In this document: piece after piece, positions 33,304 to 39,576 of the stretch
Position numbering within the stretch: position 1 is the first letter of the stretch
Layout of the letters: every line of letters begins with the position of its first letter
Assembly: GCA_947478955.1 (NCBI GenBank)
Contig: CANJXJ010000013.1
Span: 1-39,576 of the forward strand
Direction: 5' to 3'
DNA: 39,576 nt
Source of the DNA: Alphaproteobacteria bacterium
GTDB taxonomy: Bacteria; Pseudomonadota; Alphaproteobacteria; Paracaedibacterales; CAITNM01
Translations under genes and position numbers: made by a program
The notes under the pieces: model-generated
What the model was told of the DNA's origin: nothing
Seen by the model: only the letters and a program-made list of their open reading frames with translations
Database searches by the model: none

Positions 33304-34116
33304 ATGACAATTTCCGCAACTGATTTTTACTGCTGTTTAACAAATCGCACAATTATTGAAATAACGGGCAGTGACCGAGAAGCATTCTTGCAGGGTATTA
33401 TCACTCAGGACATAAAGCGTCTGGAAAGCCAACCGGTTATTTATAGTTTAATGCTTTCCCCTCAAGGGAAATTTCAATTTGATTTCTTTATAGTTCATCT
33501 GGGCGACCTATGGCTTGTTGATATAGATGCAAGCCGTTCCCAAGCATTTTTACAGAGATTGCAGATTTTCAAGCTTCGTTCAGATGTAAGTCTTAAAGTT
33601 AATACCGAATGGCAAGTGGGCGTTAGCTCAAGGCCCCTAGAAATGGAAAATTGCTTTGTAGATCCCCGTTTAAAAGAACTGGGTTACAGATTTTACGATA
33701 AAAAAATAGTTTCTGAAAAAGAAAACGATATTTACCAAATGCGCCGTTTAAGCCTTGGGGTTCCTGATGGTGCACAAGATATGATTGTAGATAAATCAAT
33801 CCCCCTAGAATGGGGCATGGATGAACTAAATGCTATTGCTTGGAACAAAGGTTGTTACATGGGACAAGAACTCACGGCGCGTTCTCGTTATGTTGGGCAA
33901 ATTCGCAAACGTGCTTTCCCTATTGCCTTTAAAATTTCAGCACCATATGCAATTGGGGAAAAATTTTGTATTGGGGAACAAGACGTTGGGGAATTACGTG
34001 CAACTAATGGTATTTTGGGCATTGCTTTACTAAAGTTAGAATCCCTGCGGGCAGAAATTACTATCAATGGCCATTCCATCGAGGTGCTTAAACCAAGCTG
34101 GATGATTTTATCTTAA
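33304..34116 (+). CDS. ygfZ: Folate-binding protein YgfZ (IBA57-like)
   Basis: Folate-dependent factor for assembly or repair of certain Fe-S enzymes; related to the T-protein fold. The product is 270 residues. The signature KGCYMGQELTARSRYVGQIRKR has its conserved Cys at about residue 184. The N-terminal part has FLQGIITQDIKRL and LMLSPQGKFQFDFF. A complete member of the family. Confidence 0.92.
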   Translation: MTISATDFYCCLTNRTIIEITGSDREAFLQGIITQDIKRLESQPVIYSLMLSPQGKFQFDFFIVHLGDLWLVDIDASRSQAFLQRLQIFKLRSDVSLKVNTEWQVGVSSRPLEMENCFVDPRLKELGYRFYDKKIVSEKENDIYQMRRLSLGVPDGAQDMIVDKSIPLEWGMDELNAIAWNKGCYMGQELTARSRYVGQIRKRAFPIAFKISAPYAIGEKFCIGEQDVGELRATNGILGIALLKLESLRAEITINGHSIEVLKPSWMILS

Positions 34117-34195
34117 GCAAGTTGTAAATCTTCTTTATTGTTAAAATTTTATCATTTAAGCTGATAGCAACGTCATTCACTAGTTTCCGGTTTTT

Positions 34196-35296
34196 ATGCC
34201 CGCTATACGTCGCAGTATGTTTATTTCCTTGTGCTTCATTTGCATTATGCTAGGCATACTAGCTGCGTTGTTCCCCCAGGCGAAATCGGCGTTTTTGACG
34301 AATGTCTTTTTAAACGGGACCATTTTAACGCTGTTTGTGTTCGGCGTTTTGTACAATGCATATCTGTTTTTTCTTTTAAGACAAGAAGCGATATGGTTTT
34401 CATTTTTTGAAAAATCACGCGATCATGAAAGCAGTGTTCCAAAGCCTAAAGCGCTAAAGCCTTTACAGCAGTTATTCCAGCAAACTCGTCCATCCAGCTT
34501 TATGCTGCAAGCCACGTTTGGCAGTATTCAAAATCGCTTTGATGATAGTCGTGATATCAATCGTTATGTTACTGGGCTATTGGTTTTTCTAGGGTTGCTT
34601 GGAACATTTTGGGGATTGTCTCATACGGTTACTGCAATTTCAGGAGTTATTTCAAGCATTGATTTGCAAGCCGGCGATATTCAAGATGCATTTAAAACTT
34701 TAAAAGATGGTCTGCGTGCACCCCTAACTGGTATGGGGACAGCATTTAGTTCGTCTTTGTTTGGATTGCTTGGATCGCTTATCATTGGATTTGTTGATGT
34801 CCAATACAATAAGGGCATCCAAGGATTTTTCTATTTTATTGAAGAACGCATTCATCTTGGAAAATTGAGTATTGGCAGTGCTGAAGGACAAAGTGTTGGG
34901 CAAACGTATTCTCAAAGCGTTTTTGAACAAGCAGCAGAAAGTATGCAGCTTCTATCACAACAGATGCAGCGTGGCGAAGAAAGCCGTCAGCAATACATGC
35001 GTAGCCTTACAGAATTAGCAGAAAAGCTAAATTTGCTTGTTGACCAACAAAATCAACAATTAGCAGCATTGCAAAATGTTGCGCAGAGCCAGTTTAACAT
35101 GCAGCAATTACTTAGCCGCCAGTCTGAAGTGGCCGCCGATACTACAAAATACTGGCGCAGCTTAGATGCACAACTGGCTAAAATTCACGACGATATAACC
35201 TCAGGCCGTCATCAGCTAAGCCGCGAGGTGTGCGAAGAGATTCGCACCGTTGCTCGTATACTAGCCGCTCTAGGAGAAGGACGTGACGCTGCTTAA
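34196..35296 (+). CDS. MotA/TolQ/ExbB-like proton-channel membrane protein
   Basis: 366 residues. Two hydrophobic segments near the N-terminus (about 8-25 and 32-60) and the channel pair at about 127-150 (VTGLLVFLGLLGTFWGLSHTV) and 180-200 (GMGTAFSSSLFGLLGSLIIGF) match the alphaproteobacterial ExbB-like family. The GTFWGL and GMGTAFSSSLFG segments are its marks. A long coiled-coil tail (about residues 235-360) follows. In the usual arrangement the next gene encodes an OmpA/MotB-type peptidoglycan-binding partner; here the next gene is on the other strand and unrelated, so the partner must be elsewhere or lost. The stop codon shares TTAA with the convergent gene. Confidence 0.8.
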   Translation: MPAIRRSMFISLCFICIMLGILAALFPQAKSAFLTNVFLNGTILTLFVFGVLYNAYLFFLLRQEAIWFSFFEKSRDHESSVPKPKALKPLQQLFQQTRPSSFMLQATFGSIQNRFDDSRDINRYVTGLLVFLGLLGTFWGLSHTVTAISGVISSIDLQAGDIQDAFKTLKDGLRAPLTGMGTAFSSSLFGLLGSLIIGFVDVQYNKGIQGFFYFIEERIHLGKLSIGSAEGQSVGQTYSQSVFEQAAESMQLLSQQMQRGEESRQQYMRSLTELAEKLNLLVDQQNQQLAALQNVAQSQFNMQQLLSRQSEVAADTTKYWRSLDAQLAKIHDDITSGRHQLSREVCEEIRTVARILAALGEGRDAA

Positions 35297-36561
35297 GCGG
35301 CACTTGTTGATACCAGAGGGGCTTCTGCTAAATCTTCTGCTGTACTTTCATGGGTACGTTTCCCTTTTTTTACAGGAGCGGCAACTCCTGTATTTATAGG
35401 CAGCGATGCTAGGGGCATTCTTTTTGGTGTGACATCTTTGCCGATATGCTTTTCTCTTTTTGCAGGGGCACAAAAACTTGATCCACCCCCCTTAGCATCT
35501 CCAGTATTTCCACTATCATCCTCCTCTTCCACTAGAAGTGCAGAATCCTGCCCGCGCTTTTTATCTTTTCTCTTTGGAGCCGTGCCAAGTGTACGCGCAG
35601 CTGCAAAAGCATCTGGGATCGTATAACTTTCTGGTTTTTTTCTGACAGCATGCTCATTGGGAATTATCGTGATATTGCCGGTATAACTCCTCACCCTGTG
35701 CATCACAGCAAATGCTCCCGCTGGTAATTCATCTTTATCAACCGTTCTAAGCACGCGTTCGCACGCACTAGCTATTTGAAGCAGGCCTATTAATTTGTTA
35801 ATAAGGTAAAACTCTGGTTTACACATCCCTCTATCAATTTTACTATCACTTTTGGATTTGTGGTATTGTGTTGTCTTTCCTTTATGCTCACTCCAACAAA
35901 CAAGGGTAACAACCTCTTGATTCTGATATACATGGTGCCATTCACATGCTCCGCTATGACTTTCAGGATTAGCAGCACCTAGCATTTTTAATACATTGTA
36001 CTCGCCATGCACAATATCGTCAGAAAGGGTTTTTGTGCTTGTTCTCCAAAACACAAAGCATGGTTCTGTCACCAAAGTTGGAACAAAAAATGTATTATCA
36101 AAATGAGTTGTTATAGAATAAAACTCTTCCGGCTTTACTGATCGACGAAAATCAGCCTCACCTTTCTTCAAAAACTCCCTGGGATCATCACCCGCGATAT
36201 CATGCAAATGGGTACCTAAAGTTTTTCTGCATTCAGGGGTGAGATGTATTCCGGCTGGTGGTTTTAATCGCCCTAACAATAAAGGAGCTAAACGGGTAAA
36301 CTCCTCTCTAATAGCTGCAATTACTATCTTAGGTTGCTCCAACACCTTAGAAAAAATAGTGTGCACATTTTCCATTTGTGCAGTGCACGCTTCCATTAAC
36401 TTCGTCAGATCCTTAATTTGAGAACTTTTCAAGTCAGGAGGAGTAGCAGTTGTGTGCGCTGGTCTTGCAGGGGTGGAAAAAGAAGAGGCAGGCCCCTCAT
36501 CTGTTCCATTGATAGAAAAAGTAAAGGCAGCGATCAAAGCGATTAAAAGTATATGTCTCAT
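35293..36561 (-). CDS. Exported protein with WHH-type HNH/EndoVII-like motif and basic clusters, undescribed
   Basis: 422 residues from the ATG at 36561, which follows AAGAGA; the open frame extends 18 codons further but the signal peptide MRHILLIALIAAFTFSINGT marks this start. Residues 45-150 are helical. Residues 186-234 read HGEYNVLKMLG, then EWHHVYQNQ, VVTLVCWSEHKGK and TTQYHK. W208-H209-H210, L220-V221, H226 and H234 reproduce the WHH...LV...H...H spacing of HNH/Endo VII toxin nucleases (as in the WHH and GH-E groups). Residues 300-422 are low-complexity with basic clusters PKRKDKKR (329-336), TPKR (378-381) and PVKKGKR (396-402), resembling nuclear localisation signals. There is no adjacent immunity gene. 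Nuclease activity and nuclear targeting are inferences; export is well supported. Confidence 0.7.
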   Translation of the reverse strand: MRHILLIALIAAFTFSINGTDEGPASSFSTPARPAHTTATPPDLKSSQIKDLTKLMEACTAQMENVHTIFSKVLEQPKIVIAAIREEFTRLAPLLLGRLKPPAGIHLTPECRKTLGTHLHDIAGDDPREFLKKGEADFRRSVKPEEFYSITTHFDNTFFVPTLVTEPCFVFWRTSTKTLSDDIVHGEYNVLKMLGAANPESHSGACEWHHVYQNQEVVTLVCWSEHKGKTTQYHKSKSDSKIDRGMCKPEFYLINKLIGLLQIASACERVLRTVDKDELPAGAFAVMHRVRSYTGNITIIPNEHAVRKKPESYTIPDAFAAARTLGTAPKRKDKKRGQDSALLVEEEDDSGNTGDAKGGGSSFCAPAKREKHIGKDVTPKRMPLASLPINTGVAAPVKKGKRTHESTAEDLAEAPLVSTSAA

Positions 36562-36621
36562 GGTCTCTTCATTAATGTTAAGTTTTTGATTTAATGCATC
36601 ATATGTGTATGGCAAAAATAC

Positions 36622-36642
36622 AATATATGATCAACATATTAT
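36622..36642. promoter_or_regulatory. AT-rich inverted repeat upstream of the exported WHH protein
   Basis: ATATG and CATAT arms around ATCAA, with flanking AA and TAT, about 60 bases before the start at 36561. It resembles the ATAATATG/CATATTAT site in front of the secreted phosphatase. Low information content. Confidence 0.25.
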
Positions 36643-36772
36643 TTTTTATTATAATTTTATTAATTATTTCGGGTGTATTTAATTAAGTTGGAAATATATA
36701 GAAAATGTTCTTTTCAGATCCTTGATTCTGTATGCTAAACTTGGGCTAGTTGATTTTAAATTAAGCGTAAGA

Positions 36773-38209
36773 ATGACCTATAATGTAACTTTGATTCCTG
36801 GTGATGGTATTGGCCCTGAAGTAACAACATCTGCCCGTCAAGTAATTGATGCAACAGGCGTAAAGATCAACTGGGAGGTTTGTGAAGCAGGGGCAGAGGT
36901 TTTCAAAAAAGGTCTAGCCACTGGCGTTCCTCAAGAAACTGTGGACTCCATTAACAGGAACAAAGTTGCCCTTAAGGGACCTCTTGCAACTCCAGTTGGA
37001 TATGGCGAAAAAAGTGCCAATGTAACTTTACGTAAAATGTTTGAAACCTATGGAAATATTCGCCCCGTAAAAGAATTTCCAGGGGTGGCTACCCCCTACA
37101 GCGGTCGTGGTATTGATTTGGTCATTGTGCGTGAAAACGTTGAAGACCTTTACGCAGGCATTGAACACATGCAAACCCCGAGTGTGGCTCAGTGTTTGAA
37201 ATTAATTTCTAGAAAAGGTTGTGAAAAAATTGTCCGCTTAGGTTTTGAATTTGCCCGTAGTCAGAATCGCAAAACCATCCATTGCGCCACTAAAGCAAAT
37301 ATCATGAAATTTAGCGAAGGCATGCTAAAGAGAACTTTTGAAGAAATTGCTGAAGAATATCCAGATCTTGATGCTCAGCATATTATTGTTGATAACTGTG
37401 CTCATCAGTTGGTAAAAAAACCCGAGCAGTTTGAAGTAATTGTTACAACTAACATGAACGGAGATATTCTAAGTGATTTGTCTTCCGCTTTAATCGGCGG
37501 ACTTGGTTTTGCGCCTGGGGCTAATATTGGTGATAATGCTTGTATTTTTGAGGCTGTCCATGGGTCAGCTCCTAAGTATACCGGCAAAAATGTTATCAAC
37601 CCAATGGCGGTTATTTTATCGGGCATTATGATGCTGCGCCACATCGGGGAATTTAAGGCTGCTCTTGATATTGAGCATGCTTTATATATTACCTGTGCGG
37701 TTGATAAAGTTCTAACTCGTGACGTAGTAGGTGATGCAAACTGTGCTTCAACCACCAAATTTACAGAAACAGTTATTAAAAATCTTGGTCGTCGATATGA
37801 AGGCATTCAAGACCGTGCCTACAAGGCAATTAGTATTAATAATACGAATATTCCTGTAGCGCCTATTCAACCTAAAGAACGTTTTATTGAAGGGATTGAT
37901 ATCTTTTTTGAAAATACAAAACCTATAGGTGAATTTGGTAAATTAATGGAAGAAGCAGCCCTTGAAGCATCGGTGAAATTAAAAATCATCACCAGTCGGG
38001 GAATGAAAATTTATCCAACCACAGAAAATACAACTATGGACCTTATTGACCAAGTAACTGCTAGATTCGTTGGAGATGGCTCCCTTAACGATAGCCAACT
38101 ACAAAAAGTTATTGCATCGGTTAGTACCAGGGCTCAATGGGCACACATTGAAAAGCTGCAGGTATTTGATGGTAAGGCGGGTTACACCAAAGCCCATGGC
38201 GAGGATTAG
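36773..38209 (+). CDS. icd: Isocitrate dehydrogenase, long alphaproteobacterial/Rickettsia type
   Basis: Oxidative decarboxylation of isocitrate to 2-oxoglutarate in the TCA cycle. 478 residues from the ATG at 36773; an upstream ATG in frame (36722) adds 17 residues without family support. Motifs include LIPGDGIGPEV, GPLATPVGYGEKSANVTLRKMF, RENVEDLYAG, NMNGDILSDLSSALIGGLGFAPGANIG, AVHGSAPKYTGKNVINP. A C-terminal ~140-residue extension (after about residue 335) is typical of this longer class. The cofactor (NADP or NAD) is not decided here. Confidence 0.93.
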   Translation: MTYNVTLIPGDGIGPEVTTSARQVIDATGVKINWEVCEAGAEVFKKGLATGVPQETVDSINRNKVALKGPLATPVGYGEKSANVTLRKMFETYGNIRPVKEFPGVATPYSGRGIDLVIVRENVEDLYAGIEHMQTPSVAQCLKLISRKGCEKIVRLGFEFARSQNRKTIHCATKANIMKFSEGMLKRTFEEIAEEYPDLDAQHIIVDNCAHQLVKKPEQFEVIVTTNMNGDILSDLSSALIGGLGFAPGANIGDNACIFEAVHGSAPKYTGKNVINPMAVILSGIMMLRHIGEFKAALDIEHALYITCAVDKVLTRDVVGDANCASTTKFTETVIKNLGRRYEGIQDRAYKAISINNTNIPVAPIQPKERFIEGIDIFFENTKPIGEFGKLMEEAALEASVKLKIITSRGMKIYPTTENTTMDLIDQVTARFVGDGSLNDSQLQKVIASVSTRAQWAHIEKLQVFDGKAGYTKAHGED

Positions 38210-38231
38210 TTCTTTCCTCTCGTCATAACGA

Positions 38232-38246
38232 GACCGCAAAGTGGTC
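38232..38246 (+). terminator. Small hairpin after isocitrate dehydrogenase
   Basis: GACC and GGTC around GCAAAGT, 23 bases after the icd stop. Too small to be sure, and without a T-run. The larger palindromic element follows directly. Confidence 0.3.
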
Positions 38247-38253
38247 GGGGAGC

Positions 38254-38353
38254 GTCATTCAGAGGAGCCGGAGACGACGTAGGAATCCAGTGATTAGCAT
38301 CCCTATTGATTAATTGTACTGGATTGCCACACTCCTTCGGAGTTCGCAATGAC
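38254..38353. repeat. 100-base palindromic intergenic element
   Basis: Outer ends GTCATT (38254) and AATGAC (38348-38353), inner arms AATCCAGT (38284-38291) and ACTGGATT (38318-38325), plus an internal hairpin CTCCTTCGGAG at 38332-38342. The sequence between arms would form a long imperfect hairpin. This arrangement is shared by many dispersed intergenic repeats in proteobacteria. It carries no gene. Confidence 0.7.
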
Positions 38354-38502
38354 GCGCTTTTGCGCTTGAACAGCACTGTTTAGCTAGTGTGGGATAAGAG
38401 GATCAAAAGTGACGGGCAATGAGCAGATTAGTATTGTGTATACTAATTTGCATATACGATAGATCATTAGTCAAAAAATGCATCCTTGTAATTTTTATCC
38501 TC
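38354..38502. other. Non-coding stretch after the palindromic element
   Basis: No gene or RNA recognised. It contains one short near-palindrome (TAGTATTGTGTATACTA) at about 38430-38446. Confidence 0.4.
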
Positions 38503-39453
38503 TCATGATGAAGGCAAACTCAAACTTATTATTATGCTCAAGACGAAAAATTCATCACCTCCAAGCAGATCAACATCTTCTCCAAAGGAGGGGACGCCGT
38601 TATCTATAGCAACAGTTTCACCCGTTAGAAATGAAATTCTAGGTAGCTCAACAGGAAGAAACTCTGCAAATGGCAATGTCCTAATTTCAGCTCTTTTAAA
38701 CCCACGGGCTGTGAAATAACAATCCACTGTGGCACGCACGTCGGCGTGATCTGTAAACGAAACGGTATCTGCATCTAGCATTTTCCCACTTCCAGCACAA
38801 ATGTTGCGCGCAATCCAACCTTTGGTGCTAGGGGCCTCAGCGAGAGACTCGCCGCCTTTAAAATCTTGATCACCAATTTTGATTACAGAAGGAAAAAAAT
38901 CTAGATCACACAAGAACACCCAGGCACCATTTGGGCGTAGGCTATTTGCAATCATACTCAAATGTTCATCATTAAAATAACCATTCCATGGGAAGCATTC
39001 ATATGTAATAAAATCCCAACTTTTTGGTCGAAAAGCTTGTTCTTTCATACGTAGTACATCACCCAGAATATCGGGATTTCGCCCATCATATACGTTTATT
39101 GTAAAATAATCTTCATTATGTCCAGGACAACCTCCATCTAGGGAATCATGCCCGGGGGTAGCAACGAAAGCGGAATGTCCGCACCCAACAATTAAACGGG
39201 TTGGTTTACCGCTGGCCGCACACTCTTTTGCGTACTGTTCAAAAGAACGATTAATAAATACCCGAGAGGTAGACGCATCGGGACAGAGTACATTCCAGAG
39301 TTGAGTAGATACTGGAAGTGATGGTACTTCAGGATTATAAAAGGTCATATAGTGTTTTGGAGCGGCTTCCAAAAGTCCGGGATACTCTGCCATTGGATAA
39401 GCAAGGGTTGTGTGATCATCCTCACTTGAACCCTCTGCAAAATTCTCTGCCAA
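38503..39453 (-). CDS. Methyltransferase-like protein without an ATG near its start
   Basis: 316 residues if begun at the TTG at 39451-39453; the frame continues upstream without any ATG to a stop about 13 codons earlier. ATG at 39391-39393 (residue 21) is an alternative but lacks a ribosome site. RLIVGCGHSAF (about 86-96) looks like motif I of class I SAM-dependent methyltransferases. SWDFITYECFPW (about 145-156) and SLRPNGAWVFLCDL (about 171-184) look like the acidic strand and post-methyl strand motifs. No signal peptide. I do not recognise a family. The absence of a normal start raises the chance of a 5'-truncated gene. Confidence 0.55.
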   Translation of the reverse strand: MAENFAEGSSEDDHTTLAYPMAEYPGLLEAAPKHYMTFYNPEVPSLPVSTQLWNVLCPDASTSRVFINRSFEQYAKECAASGKPTRLIVGCGHSAFVATPGHDSLDGGCPGHNEDYFTINVYDGRNPDILGDVLRMKEQAFRPKSWDFITYECFPWNGYFNDEHLSMIANSLRPNGAWVFLCDLDFFPSVIKIGDQDFKGGESLAEAPSTKGWIARNICAGSGKMLDADTVSFTDHADVRATVDCYFTARGFKRAEIRTLPFAEFLPVELPRISFLTGETVAIDNGVPSFGEDVDLLGGDEFFVLSIIISLSLPSS

Positions 39454-39530
39454 AGTATAAAAAGCTGGTGAATGAGGATATGAGATATGTTAGATAAGAC
39501 TTAAGGATTTTAAGTATTACGATTAAGTTT

Positions 39531-39576
39531 ATGACATCATTTTTAGACCTGATTCGCCGTTCCCCAAAAGCCAACA
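39531..39576 (+). CDS. Beginning of a gene running out of the window
   Basis: ATG at 39531 opens 15 codons (MTSFLDLIRRSPKAN) with no stop before the window ends. There is no strong ribosome site. Too short to identify. Confidence 0.4.
   Translation, partial: MTSFLDLIRRSPKAN

Noticed and set aside
35429-35626. Plus-strand ORF inside the exported WHH-protein gene
   Set aside because: Shadow frame over a low-complexity coding region; the minus-strand gene has a signal peptide, a ribosome site and domain motifs.

Overview
The window reads as a chromosome segment of an AT-rich alphaproteobacterium, most likely a host-associated or intracellular lineage of the Holosporales/Rickettsiales kind. This placement is an inference. 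It rests on alphaproteobacterial marker genes: a DUF3035 lipoprotein next to paired M16 peptidases, an ELM1-like protein, a zf-CHCC zinc-finger protein beside hisS, a HIG1-type two-helix protein ahead of lepA, the SH3/dUTPase pair, and a long (~480 aa) isocitrate dehydrogenase. It also rests on an accessory layer of exported proteins of unknown function, several MFS importers, a decayed gene and intergenic palindromic elements. No rRNA, tRNA, CRISPR array, transposase or phage gene was seen.

Layout. 1-2290: 3' end of tuf with a strong terminator, a secreted Ala-rich repeat protein, and a family-4-type uracil-DNA glycosylase. 2370-6452 (minus): three MFS carriers (two paralogues around one MHS-type symporter). 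6603-7097 (minus): a cytidine deaminase gene with a signal-like N-terminus, broken by one UGA. 7281-13008 (plus): HIG1-like protein, lepA, S9 peptidase and an SbmA/YddA-like ABC exporter/importer. 13040-19115 (minus): SH3 protein, dut, lipB (with an unusual start and a 39-codon ORF just upstream), a secreted PTP-like phosphatase, and uvrA. 19249-28930 (plus): rpiB, DUF3035 lipoprotein, inactive and active M16 peptidases, a short pgi, glyQ-glyS, bamE, and an ELM1-like gene. 29115-32570: small secreted protein, csrA (minus), flgB-flgC as an isolated pair, rubrerythrin, hisS, zf-CHCC protein. 32571-39576: composite palindromic element, ygfZ, an ExbB/MotA-like channel protein, a 422-residue exported protein with a WHH-type HNH/EndoVII-like motif and basic clusters, isocitrate dehydrogenase, a second palindromic element, a methyltransferase-like ORF without an ATG, and the first codons of another gene.

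How it fits together. Most of the window is housekeeping: translation (tuf, lepA, glyQS, hisS), DNA repair (udg, uvrA, dut), envelope biogenesis (bamE, DUF3035, M16), central carbon metabolism (pgi, rpiB, icd) and cofactor supply (lipB, ygfZ). Between these sit genes that look turned towards a host: nutrient-type MFS carriers, a peptide-transporter-like ABC protein next to an oligopeptidase, a secreted phosphatase of the PTP/phytase type, and the exported WHH-motif protein. That last gene is the best candidate for something undescribed: a secreted nuclease-like protein with NLS-like basic patches and no visible immunity partner.
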